Shown here: positions 25,765-34,578 of the stretch, in pieces
Numbering within the stretch: the first letter of the stretch is position 1
Layout of the letters: each line of letters opens with the position of its first letter
Source: Paludisphaera borealis
Lineage (GTDB): Bacteria; Planctomycetota; Planctomycetia; Isosphaerales; Isosphaeraceae
NCBI RefSeq assembly: GCF_001956985.1
Contig: NZ_CP019082.1
Span: 7,378,001 to 7,442,000 of the forward strand
Direction: 5' to 3'
Length of the DNA: 64,000 nt
The notes under the pieces: model-generated
Told to the model about the DNA's origin: nothing
Databases searched by the model: none
What the model saw: the letters and a program-made list of their open reading frames with translations, nothing else
Program-made: the position numbers and the translations under genes

Positions 25765-25932
25765 TCATTCCGCCGGGGGCGCCTGGTCCTGCTGATGATG
25801 ATGGTGGTGTTGACCACCCTCGTCGTCGGCGCGGGCCGAGGGAGGGTATTCGTTGTAGGTCTCGGTCCAGGTGCAGCCGGTTGCGCCGAGTAAAAAGAGG
25901 CACGACAGCCACAGGATGGCATTCCTTGCCAT
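25765..25932 (-). CDS. Small His-rich lipoprotein
   Basis: 55 residues. GAGGAA seven nucleotides before the ATG at 25932 supports the start. A signal peptide with lipobox GATGC gives a mature peptide of only ~35 residues. It contains HHHHH followed by Gln-Gln-Asp-Gln, so a metal-binding role is conceivable; no family was recognised. The next gene upstream encodes another small Pro-rich lipoprotein on the same strand, 74 bp away. Too short for most automated calls, but signal and ribosome site make it plausible. Confidence 0.6.
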   Translation of the reverse strand: MARNAILWLSCLFLLGATGCTWTETYNEYPPSARADDEGGQHHHHHQQDQAPPAE

Positions 25933-26006
25933 GATCGAATTCCTCGCGTCAGAAAGAGCGTCGACCGAAAACGAAAACGGCTGACGGTGAGAGTGATCGA
26001 GAGCGA

Positions 26007-26402
26007 TCACGGCAAGGGGGGCAGTTCGTCGGCGACCGGCGCGGCGGCGACGGCCGGCCCAGCGACCGGAGCGGCGGCGACGGCGACGGCCGGACGTTCG
26101 GCGGCGACCGGCGGCGGCGTGAACGGATTCGGTCCGAGGTTCATGGCATTCGGCGCCGGCGGGGCCTCTTCAGGGGTGGGCGGCTTGGGCTGCGCCGGCG
26201 TCGAGTAAGGGGCCGCCGTCTGGTCGGGTGTGTTGTTGGTCCGGGATTCGCCGCCGTTCGTGACGGGCGGGCCGGTGTAAGTGCCGGGCATCGCGGCGTA
26301 ACCGCCGGGGACCGGAAAGTCATCGCACTCGTCGCAGAACGTCACACAGCCGGTCATTCCGGCCGCCATAACGACGGCTGCCGCGTATCGAAGCCTGAAC
26401 AT
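26007..26402 (-). CDS. Pro/Ala-rich lipoprotein with a Cys cluster
   Basis: 131 residues. GGAAGGG seven nucleotides before the ATG at 26402. A signal peptide ends in MTGC (lipobox-like). Right after it comes CVTFCDECDDF, giving four cysteines within a dozen residues. The rest is Pro/Ala/Gly/Thr-rich and certainly disordered, with repeats of APVA and VAAAP. It is likely an envelope-associated protein of the kind common in planctomycetes. Function unknown. Confidence 0.6.
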   Translation of the reverse strand: MFRLRYAAAVVMAAGMTGCVTFCDECDDFPVPGGYAAMPGTYTGPPVTNGGESRTNNTPDQTAAPYSTPAQPKPPTPEEAPPAPNAMNLGPNPFTPPPVAAERPAVAVAAAPVAGPAVAAAPVADELPPLP

Positions 26403-26744
26403 GACGAATCCCTTCCGTTTATCCAAGCCTTCGTCCAACGCGAGGCTCGACGTTCATTGCAACGGGCACCAGCCGCGCCCTCGTCACGCTATCGATCATC
26501 GGCAACGCTTGCTCCGCGCAATGAGCCGAATTCCGTCGCCGGCCCCGGCCCCCGCCCCTTTGATTCGCTGCATGCAATTTAATTGACAAGCCGGCGAAAC
26601 GTTCTACGGTTCTCTTCGACAGGCGTGATCCCAACCGGGCCAACCCCCGGCCCGCTCAGCCTGAACGCTCCCCGCGCCGCCGAAGCGCGACCCGTCTTCG
26701 AGCCTTTCCTACAGCATGACGCTCAGCTCCTGGAGCTACTTGAC
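26403..26744. other. Divergent gap upstream of the sigma factor
   Basis: About 340 bp. It contains TTGACA at 26583-26588 followed 16 nt later by TACGGT, a promoter-like arrangement for the sigma gene. The same TTG opens a longer in-frame frame, but the promoter reading fits better. Confidence 0.45.
26583..26610 (+). promoter_or_regulatory. Candidate promoter of the sigma-70 gene
   Basis: A perfect TTGACA -35 (26583-26588) is followed after 16 nt by TACGGT at 26605-26610, a partial -10. It lies ~140 nt before the chosen ATG. Confidence 0.4.
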
Positions 26745-27605
26745 ATGGTTTCTCGACACACCGACCGTCGCGAGAGCAGCACCTCTTCACCGCTTCAGAT
26801 TTATCTTCAAGACATCAACGACACGCCGCTGCTGTCGGCCGAGGAAGAGCGCGAACTCGCCGAGCGGGTCGCGGCCGGCGACCCCTATGCACGCGAGCAC
26901 ATGGTCAAGGCCAACCTCCGCCTGGTCGTGAACATCGCGAGAGGCTATCTCGGCAAGGGCTTGAACCTCGAAGACCTGATCGAGGAAGGCAACCTCGGCC
27001 TGATGCGCGCCGTGGAAGGCTTCGACGGCATGATGGAAACGCGGTTCAGCACCTATGCGAGCTACTGGATCAAGCAGTCGATCCGCCGCGCCGTGATGAA
27101 CAGCGGCAAGCCGATCCGCTTGCCCGCCTACATGGTGAGCCTGCTCGCGAAGTGGAAGCGAGCCTCCACCGTCCTGACCGACCGCCTGGGGCGGGTCCCC
27201 ACCGCCGACGAGATCGGCAAGGCGCTGAAGCTCTCGAAGAAGAAGGTGGGTATCGTCACCAAGGCGATCCGGGTGAACAACCTGACCCACCACAGCGACG
27301 GGCCGGACGACGAGAAGATGGTGCTCGACGACGTCCTGACCGACGACCGGAGCAAGGCCCCCGAAGACCTGTTGATCGAGGCCGACGACCTGGAGCGGAT
27401 CTTCGGCCGGCTCGACGCCCTCGACGACCGCGAAGCCGCCGTGATCCGCATGCGGTTCGGCCTCGAGCCCTACGACCCGATGACCCTTCGCGAAGTCGGC
27501 GAGAACCTCGGCCTCACCCGCGAACGCGTCCGCCAGCTCGAAAGCCTCGCCCTCCAGAAGCTGATGCACGACCTCGAAGACCTGCCCGGCGCATCTGTCT
27601 ACTGA
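26745..27605 (+). CDS. Primary-type sigma-70 factor (RpoD/SigA family), short form
   Basis: 286 residues from the ATG at 26745, with GGAG nine nucleotides upstream. A longer in-frame start exists at 26583. Region 1.2 (SPLQIYLQDINDTPLLSAEEERELAERVAAG) is followed by region 2 with the polymerase-binding and -10 recognition motifs (NLRLVVNIARGY, EDLIEEGNLGLMRAVEGF, FSTYASYWIKQSIRRA). Region 3 and region 4 with the HTH (TLREVGENLGLTRERVRQLE) complete it. Compared with housekeeping RpoD it lacks region 1.1 and the non-conserved region. It may be a group 2 stationary-phase factor or the short RpoD form used in planctomycetes. It would recruit RNA polymerase to TTGACA/TATAAT-like promoters. Confidence 0.9.
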   Translation: MVSRHTDRRESSTSSPLQIYLQDINDTPLLSAEEERELAERVAAGDPYAREHMVKANLRLVVNIARGYLGKGLNLEDLIEEGNLGLMRAVEGFDGMMETRFSTYASYWIKQSIRRAVMNSGKPIRLPAYMVSLLAKWKRASTVLTDRLGRVPTADEIGKALKLSKKKVGIVTKAIRVNNLTHHSDGPDDEKMVLDDVLTDDRSKAPEDLLIEADDLERIFGRLDALDDREAAVIRMRFGLEPYDPMTLREVGENLGLTRERVRQLESLALQKLMHDLEDLPGASVY

Positions 27606-27660
27606 GCGAGCGTCGAATCGGAAACGCCGCGGTTCGCGCCTCAGGCCGTCTCGTCGCGGA

Positions 27661-27712
27661 TTGCATTTGGGTTGCACAGGTGGGGGCGTCCACAAGGGGC
27701 GCCCCTACAGCG
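27661..27712. repeat. Dispersed repeat with TTGGGTTGCACA
   Basis: TTGCATTTGGGTTGCACA matches the left arm of the element at 10997 in 17 of 18 bases. It is followed by GTGGGGGCGTCCACAAG and GGGGCGCCCCTAC, which can fold back. It overlaps the last codons of the membrane protein gene on the minus strand. Confidence 0.6.
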
Positions 27713-28067
27713 AGATGATCACCGGAAGCACCAAGATAGCGGCGGCGACGAGTAGGAGGAAAGCGAAGCCCGCCAGCCCGCCGATCAGCAAAACCGAGAC
27801 GACGAGCCAACGTGGAACGGACTTGCCGGACCAGAGCCGCTCTCCGAGCCAGCCGCATATCAACACGATCGGGCTGACCGAAGCCATCAGAGCGAGTGTT
27901 CGTAGATCGCCCGTCAGCAGGGCGACGATCGACGCAACTCCCGTCGGGATCCCCACGAAGGCCGCCAGCCCGAACAGGATCACCGCCAGGAATCGGGGAA
28001 GAACGCGAGCCCGCCCCTTGACGGCCGCCGCCCCGAAGCCGACCTCGCCGTCGAACAGATATCCCAT
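27705..28067 (-). CDS. Small integral membrane protein
   Basis: 120 residues from the ATG at 28067, preceded by GGAG at 9 nt. After the N-terminal MGYLFDGEVGFG segment come three to four hydrophobic helices, each starting with basic residues (FLAVILFGLAAFVGIPTGVA, LMASVSPIVLICGWLGERL, and a long C-terminal one). No family was recognised. Its frame extends upstream without support. The gene lies just after the sigma gene but on the other strand. Confidence 0.55.
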   Translation of the reverse strand: MGYLFDGEVGFGAAAVKGRARVLPRFLAVILFGLAAFVGIPTGVASIVALLTGDLRTLALMASVSPIVLICGWLGERLWSGKSVPRWLVVSVLLIGGLAGFAFLLLVAAAILVLPVIISL

Positions 28068-28497
28068 GCGGATCGGCTCCAATCGAGTCGAGGCGGCGAA
28101 CGATCGCGCCGCCTCGAAGCAAAACAGTCGGCTATTCGCAAGAACCCGATTGATATTGTGGACGCCGTTGGATTTCGGCGGGCGAGCCCTTGAAGCCAGG
28201 CCCGCGCGCCCACACACCCACCTCGACCGCGGCAATTCGTTCGACGCCCGCCGCGCCTCGAACGCCTCTCACCGATTCTTCACCTCGCTTTGGTCAAACC
28301 TTACGGGCGAGTTCGTACCCTGAGTCCCGTCGGTTCGATGCGTCGCATCAAGACATTCGACCGGCGTCTCCTGATATCTGAATTCGCTCGATCATGCTCC
28401 TCGCCTTGCGCGGTCGGGGTTCGATGCCGTCCAATCTCGGGCCGCCGCTCATGAAGCCGAGTCGCACACCGAAACCGATTGTGGAGAACCTCCCACG
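28068..28497. other. Gap of ~430 bp, no gene seen
   Basis: Divergent region between the small membrane protein and the DUF1559 gene. I see no promoter consensus, RNA gene or repeat that I could defend. Confidence 0.5.
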
Positions 28498-29670
28498 ATG
28501 AACGCCCTTTCGCGTCGTTGTCCCAGCCGCCGTCGCGGCTTCACGCTCATCGAGCTGCTGGTGGTCATCGCGATCATCGCCGTCCTGATCGCCCTGCTGT
28601 TGCCGGCGGTGCAAGCGGCCCGCGAGGCCGCCCGCCGCGCCCAATGCACCAACAACCTGAAGCAGATCGCGCTTGCGGCCAACAATTACGAGTCGTCGAA
28701 CGGGTGCTTCCCGGGCGGCTCCTACTCCGGCTCCGATCCGGTGAGCCCCCCGCGCTGGAGCACCTACCCCGAGAACTTCAGTTGCTTCGTCCGGATGCTG
28801 CCGTATTTCGAGCAGGCGCCCATGTACGGCGCCTTGAATCTGAGCCTCTGCTCGTCGGACGTGTGCAACCTGACGGTCGCCGGCGTGCGCGTCAGCTCGC
28901 TGATCTGCCCGAGCGACACGATGAACGAGACCATCCCCCTGCCCCCCACCCGCGCGTCCTCCAACGTCACTCCCGGCTGGAGTTTCAACTACATCGACAA
29001 AGGGGCCGACGCGGTCTACCCCCTGCCCCCGGGCACCTGGAATCAGGCCTTCACCAGCTACGGAGGCAACGCCGGCACCTTCAACTTCGGCTTCACCAAC
29101 CTGATGCCGTCGGCGACGCTTTCGGCCTTCAACGGGGTGATCTACAACGACAGCAGCGTCCGGATCGCGGCGATCACCGACGGGACGAGCAACACGTTCC
29201 TCTTCGGCGAACACAGCAAGGGCCAGTTGATGGCCATCGACCCGGCCTACGCCATCTCCGACGGCGCGTGGAACTCGGCTCGGTGGTACGACACGATGTT
29301 CGCCGCGCTCTACCCGATCAACATCGGCTTCGGCAACAACACGGCCATCACCAACAAGTCGTACTACTATCCGACGACCGCCAGCAGCATGCATCCGGGA
29401 GGGGCGAACTTCGCGTATTGTGACGGCTCGGTCCACTTTATCAAGAGCACGATCAGCTCGTGGACGTTCAACAACGGGAACGCCACCAGCTACGGCGATT
29501 CGATGCCCGACAACACCACGTTCGTCACCGCCGCCAAGACGAGCCCGACCGGCAAGGCCGGCACCTATTTGACCCACATCGGCAGCGACGGCACGCCCGC
29601 CCAGCTCGGCGTCTATCAGAAGCTCGCCACCCGCTCCGGCGGCGAGGTCGTCAGCGCCGACCAGTATTGA
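28498..29670 (+). CDS. DUF1559 prepilin-like protein
   Basis: 390 residues. The N-terminus RRRGFTLIELLVVIAIIAVL is a prepilin signal followed by LLPAVQAAREAARRAQC, the hallmark of the planctomycete DUF1559 family. The body is the long DUF1559 domain. Near the end comes HPGGANFAYCDGSVHFI, the H-X9-DG motif of the family (His to Asp-Gly). These proteins are numerous in planctomycetes and are believed to form pseudopili or surface fibres; their role is not settled. It is followed after 74 bp by a small lipoprotein gene, a common pairing. Confidence 0.95.
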   Translation: MNALSRRCPSRRRGFTLIELLVVIAIIAVLIALLLPAVQAAREAARRAQCTNNLKQIALAANNYESSNGCFPGGSYSGSDPVSPPRWSTYPENFSCFVRMLPYFEQAPMYGALNLSLCSSDVCNLTVAGVRVSSLICPSDTMNETIPLPPTRASSNVTPGWSFNYIDKGADAVYPLPPGTWNQAFTSYGGNAGTFNFGFTNLMPSATLSAFNGVIYNDSSVRIAAITDGTSNTFLFGEHSKGQLMAIDPAYAISDGAWNSARWYDTMFAALYPINIGFGNNTAITNKSYYYPTTASSMHPGGANFAYCDGSVHFIKSTISSWTFNNGNATSYGDSMPDNTTFVTAAKTSPTGKAGTYLTHIGSDGTPAQLGVYQKLATRSGGEVVSADQY

Positions 29671-29744
29671 GCGCACTCCGCGCCGGGGCCGCCCCGGGCC
29701 CCGGCTTCGCTTCACGTCGCCTCAGTGGTCAAGGAGCTTCGTTC

Positions 29745-30164
29745 GTGACTCGATTCCTCGTCGGCCTGATCGCCGTCTTGTCGATCGCCCCCCTCTCCGG
29801 ATGCGGCGGCGGCCCGCTGTCGACGTCGAACCCGGGACAGCCTCCTCCTCACGGCGGAAGCCTCATCCATCTCCCCGACGGCGAGGGGTTCGTCGAGGTC
29901 GTCAAGAAGGAAGCCGGCGGGGCGAAGGCGTCGGTCGACAAGGAAGCGTCGTTCTATTTCCTCAAGGACATGACCACGCCCCTCTCACCCGCACCCGCCG
30001 CCGGGACGATCACCATCGGCAAGAAGAAGGTCGAGCTCAAGGCCGACGGCGAAGCCCTGGTCACCCCCAGCGGCCCGCCGATCTTTCCCTCGGGGGGCCT
30101 GGACGGCGTCTTGACCGTCGAGATCGGCGGCAAGTCCAGGAACATCCCTCTGGATGTGCGCTGA
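29745..30164 (+). CDS. Lipoprotein paired with the DUF1559 protein
   Basis: 139 residues starting with GTG, with AAGGAG 8 nt upstream. The signal peptide ends in the lipobox LSGC, and a Gly/Pro/Ser linker follows. The body is beta-rich (FVEVVKKEAGG, TITIGKKKVELKADGEALV, VLTVEIGGKSRNIPLDVR), resembling a small Ig-like or carboxypeptidase regulatory-like domain. The downstream position relative to the DUF1559 gene suggests that they act together at the cell surface. Confidence 0.7.
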   Translation: MTRFLVGLIAVLSIAPLSGCGGGPLSTSNPGQPPPHGGSLIHLPDGEGFVEVVKKEAGGAKASVDKEASFYFLKDMTTPLSPAPAAGTITIGKKKVELKADGEALVTPSGPPIFPSGGLDGVLTVEIGGKSRNIPLDVR

Positions 30165-30242
30165 GCGGCCGGAGCCTCGGCCTCAAGAAAATGAGACGTT
30201 GGACGCCGCTGGGAATTTCCAGAGCAGCAGAGCCGCCCGAGT

Positions 30243-30310
30243 ACAAGCCCGAAGCGCCAGCGAGTGCATGGTTTCGAACGACCAACTGGAAATGCACTTA
30301 CTGGCGCAGC
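30243..30310. repeat. REP-like hairpin, decayed copy
   Basis: Left arm GAAGCGCCAGCGAGTGCAT (30251-30269) pairs with 30292-30310 at 15 of 19 bases. It is the degenerate version of the repeat at 30347-30422 and 37537-37612. Confidence 0.7.
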
Positions 30311-30346
30311 TGCTCTGAAAATCGCTCCGCGATGGCATGCTCAGAT

Positions 30347-30422
30347 ACGAGCCCGAAGCGCCAGCGAGTGAATCGATTCGAATTGCCGAACGGAAATTCA
30401 CTCGCTGGCGCTTCGGGCTCGT
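30347..30422. repeat. REP-like hairpin, perfect 27-bp arms
   Basis: Left arm 30347-30373 (core CCCGAAGCGCCAGCGAGTGA) is the exact reverse complement of 30396-30422, with a 22-nt loop. The RNA would form a very stable hairpin. It lies between convergent genes. Confidence 0.9.
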
Positions 30423-30576
30423 GTTCGGACCCGGCCGACGCGATGCCGCATTTTCATGAGGCCGGGAGTCCCCACGGCCTCATGATGGTTTGTGTTCCGA
30501 TTCAGGTCGGCACCCTGTGGAAGTGTCCGACGCTCTCGATGGAAGTGTCCGACGCCCTCGATCGCGGCGAATCCGA

Positions 30577-31152
30577 CTACCGGGCGTTGAGCGTCCAGTA
30601 GGGGCCGGGACCGAAGGCAATACCGAAGTGGGTGATCTCCGGCGCGAGCATGTTGCGGCGATGGCCGGGCGAGTTCATCCAGCCTTCGACCGTCGAGTTC
30701 GCGTCGGGGTAGTTCCACGCGCAGTTCTGGACGGCGGCCGGGTTGACGTGATGTCCGAGGCCGCGCCGGCACTGCTCGGCGTTGTTCTGGCTGGCCCAGG
30801 ACGACAGGTTCGGGTCGTAGGCCACCGGATGCAGGCCGGCCGAGGCGCGAACCCGGTTGAGGAGGCCCATGAAGCCGTACGGATCGGCCCCCGTCGGGCA
30901 TTCGCAGGCGACGGCGTTGGTTTCGGCCGCGGGTGCCGGCTCCGGCTCCGGTTCCACGGCGACGGGCGCAACGGATTCGGCGGTTGCTTGGGGCTGGGGG
31001 GCGGCGGTGTGCGTATGAGTGTGCGTGTGTCGATGCGGCCGGAACCGCTCCGCGAATCGGGTCAACAGGCTTGCCGACTGATCCTGGGCGGACGCGGGGG
31101 ACGTGGCGAAGAGGCCGAGGACGATCACGATGCAAGAAGTGCCAAGTCTCAT
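30577..31152 (-). CDS. Secreted CAP-domain (SCP/PR1) protein
   Basis: 191 residues. A signal peptide (cleavage after SPASA, near residue 22) is followed by a His-Thr repeat (HRHTHTHTHT) and a Pro/Glu/Ala-rich linker. The CAP domain takes the C-terminal ~100 residues: FMGLLNRVRASAGLHPVAYD, then SWASQNNAEQC, and GWMNSPGHRRNMLAPEITHFG with the conserved HR-x-N. Bacterial CAP proteins are extracellular and poorly understood; no catalytic role can be assigned. Two extra cysteines (CECP) precede the domain. It is monocistronic as far as can be seen. Confidence 0.85.
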   Translation of the reverse strand: MRLGTSCIVIVLGLFATSPASAQDQSASLLTRFAERFRPHRHTHTHTHTAAPQPQATAESVAPVAVEPEPEPAPAAETNAVACECPTGADPYGFMGLLNRVRASAGLHPVAYDPNLSSWASQNNAEQCRRGLGHHVNPAAVQNCAWNYPDANSTVEGWMNSPGHRRNMLAPEITHFGIAFGPGPYWTLNAR

Positions 31153-31745
31153 GGTGAATACCCTGCCGTTTCTATGGATGAAGGCTCATCAAGTCGCATC
31201 CGAGGGGCGTCGGATCGATTTCTCAAGGCTCAAAAGCAGCCGAGGGAACCGTTTCGAAACCAGCGCCGGACCAGCGGAGCGTCGGGATATCAGGCGGAAG
31301 GACCAAGCGAATCGCGGCCGGATCGCATTCGGGGCCGCGAAATCAAGCGAAGGCACCCCCTGTAATGGCAATCCGCGTACCAAACCCGAGACTTATCTCC
31401 AATAGCACCAACAGGTTCCACCTGAACGGATTTTGCCGATCACACAGCCGCGCCAACCGAACCACGGCGTCGGCGTCGACTGAAAAATTACAAAGCAAGT
31501 AAAAAAATCCCGGAACTTCCGTCCCGGTTTTCCATCCTGGACTCGCGATCGGCTGGAGTCCGTCGCCCGAGGGGCCGGCGCTCGGCGAGATTCACGGCGA
31601 CTTACGGCAACTCCATCCCAATAAAGAAACAAGCCCCTCGAATTACCTCTGTGGAGCGAAGCGGCGGCCGGGACGTCGCAAACGCCGAACGACAATTCAC
31701 GAAGACGCCGAAGACTACGGGTTCCGGGATATCAGGAGAATCAGC
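31153..31745. other. Gap of ~590 bp, no gene seen
   Basis: Divergent region between the CAP gene and the coiled-coil gene. Around 31480-31510 it is A/T-rich with a run of seven A residues. The next gene has AGGAGA seven nucleotides before its ATG. No consensus promoter was found. Confidence 0.5.
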
Positions 31746-32570
31746 ATGGTCTGCTCAATGGTCAAGAAGGGGATCGTCGGGGCCGCCCTGGGAGCCGGGA
31801 CGTTGTTCCTGGTTTTCGGCACGCACGCACCCAGCTACGTGAAGACGGCCTTTCACAAGGTCCGCCGCGACGTGAAGTCCGCCGTGCCGATGCCGTTCGA
31901 CATCGACCGCACGCGGGAAGAGATCGCCAACCTCGAACCGGCGATCCGCGACAACATCGAGAAGCTGGCGCGGGCCGAGGTCGACGTCGAGCGGCTCGAC
32001 AAGGAGATCGCCTCGATCCGGACCAACATGGGCGTCGAAAAGACGGCGATGCTCACGTTGCGTGAAAGCCTCAAGACGGGCGAGTACAAGCTCGCCGGCC
32101 ACACCTCGGTGGCGTACTCCGAGGAAGAGATCAAGAACGACCTGGCCCGCCGGTACGACTCGTACAACAACGTCAAGAAGATCCTCGAGGCCAAGGAGTC
32201 GACCCTCAAGGCCAAGCACAACGAGATCGTCGCCTTCCGCAAGCAGCTTGAAACCACGATGGCCGAGAAGAAGAAGCTGACGATCAAGCTCGACGAGATC
32301 GAGGCCCGGCTGCGGCAGATCGAAGCCACCCAGACCAGCAACGAGTTCCAGCTCGACGGCAGCGCCCTGTCGCACGCCAAGGAAGCCGTCGCCGACCTGG
32401 AGAAGCGTCTTGAGGTCATGGCCCGCACCGCCGAGATGGAAGGCCGCTACGCCGAGACCGGCGTCCCCGTGCAGCTCGACCCGAGCCGCGACGTCGTCAA
32501 GGAGATCGACGCCGAGTTCACGCCGACCGCGCCGACGACCGCCACGAAGACCAGCGGCAAGAGCCTCTGA
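31746..32570 (+). CDS. Membrane-anchored coiled-coil protein
   Basis: 274 residues, with AGGAGA seven nucleotides before the ATG. An N-terminal hydrophobic segment (residues ~8-26) anchors it. Residues ~55-225 are almost entirely helical with heptad spacing, in two blocks: TREEIANLEPAIRDNIEKLA and LEAKESTLKAKHNEIVAFRK. A short acidic/Thr-rich tail ends the protein. It resembles PspA/IM30-like or other envelope-stress coiled coils only in architecture. It opens the signalling block in which an FHA protein and a kinase follow, so it may be a substrate or scaffold; this is inference. Confidence 0.7.
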   Translation: MVCSMVKKGIVGAALGAGTLFLVFGTHAPSYVKTAFHKVRRDVKSAVPMPFDIDRTREEIANLEPAIRDNIEKLARAEVDVERLDKEIASIRTNMGVEKTAMLTLRESLKTGEYKLAGHTSVAYSEEEIKNDLARRYDSYNNVKKILEAKESTLKAKHNEIVAFRKQLETTMAEKKKLTIKLDEIEARLRQIEATQTSNEFQLDGSALSHAKEAVADLEKRLEVMARTAEMEGRYAETGVPVQLDPSRDVVKEIDAEFTPTAPTTATKTSGKSL

Positions 32571-32790
32571 CCCTTCCCGACCGGTCGATCCGGCCGAGCA
32601 ATGCAAGGGGTGAGGCCGGTCGAACGCCCGACGTCGTGGCGGCCGGCCTCTCCTCCTTTCCCCCGCCGACTGGGGGACGAACAATCGAATCAAAAGGGGG
32701 CCGACGCAACGCCCCCCGCTCGCGAAAGAGGCGAAGGAACGGAACTCGCCGTGCTCGACAGGTTGAGCGGCGTTCGCAATCAGGCGTAAG

Positions 32791-34398
32791 ATGGTGGAGA
32801 CACAGATCCCCATGGTCAATCCGGGCGGCGAATCAACCATGATGGGGCAATGGCGGATCGTCTTGCGACAAGCCGAGGAAGCCGCGCGGGGCGGCCGGTT
32901 CGAGGAAGCGTACGCCCTGGCCAGCCGGCCCGAAGTGGCCGACCATCACCAGGCGGTCCAGCTTCGCAGCCGGCTCGGGCTCGAACTGATCGCCCGCGCG
33001 GCCCGTCGGGGCGCGGCCGACGACACGACCGGCGCGATCGACGACCTGCACACGGCCGAACGACTGGGCGCGCCTCCCGACTCGCTGGCGGCGGCCCGCC
33101 TGGGACTGGCCGACCGCGCGGTCGATGAGATCCGCGCCTCCCTCGACGCCGGCGAGCCCTCCCAGGCGCTCGAGCGGATCGAGGACTTGGCCCGCCACAA
33201 GATCAGCGGCCCCGCCCTCCGGCGCTGCCGCGAGATCGCCGAGGCCTGGCAGGCCGCGACCGCCGAGGCGCGGCGCGGCGAATTCGGCCAGGCTCACGAA
33301 CATCTCGACCGGGCCGAACGGCTGGCCGCCGGCGCCGGCGTGAGCGCCGCGCAGACCGCGATCGCCGCCGCCCGGCCCGACCTCGAAACCCGCCAGAAGA
33401 CCGCCGCCCCCAAGGTCGAGGCCCTCTACACGGCCCTGGCCGGCGGCGAGTGGCCGCGCATTCTGGCGGCGGCCGAGGCCGTCGTCGCCGTGATCCCCGA
33501 ACATCCCGCAGCCAAGCAGGCCCGCGCCCGGGCCTGGCAGCAGATCGCCGCCATCGGTCCGTCGAGCGGCTCGAAGTGGGTGAATCGTTCCCCGCGAGCC
33601 GATCGCCCCGTCCAGCCGGCGAGGGAGTCGGAGCCGGACCGGACGCCGGGCGCCGGCGACCAGCGCGACGAGCCTCCGCCCATCGCCCCCTATGCCGACC
33701 GCCGCCAGCCGAGGATCTTTCCGGCGTTCCGATCCGTCCCCCCGGCTCCGTTGCATCCGGCCGCCGAACGGCCGGTGGCGCGGGCCGACGTCGGCGGGCC
33801 GAAGGGCCGGTTCCTGCTCTGGGCCGACGCCGTGGGGGGGTTCCTCGTCTGCCTCGACGACCGGATCATCCTGGGGAGGGCCGGCCCGGACAGCCCCGCC
33901 GACGTCCCCCTGATGGGCGACCTCTCGCGGAACCACGCCGCGCTCGTCCGCAGCAACGAAAGCTACCTGATCGAGCCGCACCATCCGTCGTTCGTCAACG
34001 GCAAGGTCGTGACCGAGCCGACCGTCCTTCGCGACGGCGACGTGATCCGCCTGGGCTCGACGGTCGAGCTGGAGTTCCGCCAGCCCAGCCCCGTCAGCGC
34101 CACGGCCCGGCTGGCGATCGTCAGCCGCCATCGCCTGCCGATCGCGGTCGACGGCGTGCTTTTGATGGCCGAGACCTGCATCGTGGGCGCCGAGAGCCAG
34201 GCGCACATCGCGGCGCCGGCCATGAAAGACTCGGTGGTCCTCTACCGCCAAGGGCCGTCGCTCTGGTGCCGCGCCCGGGGGAGCTTCGAGGTCGACGGCC
34301 GCACCTGCGCGTCGCGAGCGCCCCTGACGTTGAGTTCGAGCGTTCTGGGCGACGGCTTCTCGTTCAGCCTGGAACCGCTGGCCGCCACCTCCGTCTGA
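32791..34398 (+). CDS. FHA-domain protein with helical repeats
   Basis: 535 residues (519 if the ATG pair at 32839 is used). The N-terminal ~230 residues are Ala/Arg/Glu-rich helices in a TPR-like arrangement, followed by a disordered Pro/Arg linker. An FHA domain follows (~345-430): IILGRAG, then DLSRNHAALVRSNESYLIEP and FVNGKVV, including the phosphothreonine-binding Arg, Ser and Asn-Gly residues. A further beta domain lies C-terminal (~440-530). FHA proteins read Thr phosphorylation. The next gene encodes a Ser/Thr kinase 180 bp away on the same strand, which makes that kinase the obvious partner. Confidence 0.82.
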   Translation: MVETQIPMVNPGGESTMMGQWRIVLRQAEEAARGGRFEEAYALASRPEVADHHQAVQLRSRLGLELIARAARRGAADDTTGAIDDLHTAERLGAPPDSLAAARLGLADRAVDEIRASLDAGEPSQALERIEDLARHKISGPALRRCREIAEAWQAATAEARRGEFGQAHEHLDRAERLAAGAGVSAAQTAIAAARPDLETRQKTAAPKVEALYTALAGGEWPRILAAAEAVVAVIPEHPAAKQARARAWQQIAAIGPSSGSKWVNRSPRADRPVQPARESEPDRTPGAGDQRDEPPPIAPYADRRQPRIFPAFRSVPPAPLHPAAERPVARADVGGPKGRFLLWADAVGGFLVCLDDRIILGRAGPDSPADVPLMGDLSRNHAALVRSNESYLIEPHHPSFVNGKVVTEPTVLRDGDVIRLGSTVELEFRQPSPVSATARLAIVSRHRLPIAVDGVLLMAETCIVGAESQAHIAAPAMKDSVVLYRQGPSLWCRARGSFEVDGRTCASRAPLTLSSSVLGDGFSFSLEPLAATSV

Positions 34399-34578
34399 AT
34401 CGGAAACGGCGGGTCGCGGCGCAACCGTCGCCGGCTTTGACATAACCCCCATGCCGATGTGAAAATTCGAGGGGAAAAGGTCAAGAATCCCCCCCTCCGA
34501 GCGAACTGACGATGGGCCGGGAAGGAAACAATCGTGGGCCGACGCGACATACTCTCTGACGTTGGAGTAGGACAACCG

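Larger units (their letters stand above)
30165..30576. other. Gap of ~410 bp carrying two repeat hairpins
   Basis: Convergent region between the DUF1559 lipoprotein and the CAP gene. It holds two copies of the GCGCCAGCGAGTG hairpin repeat and no gene. Confidence 0.6.
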
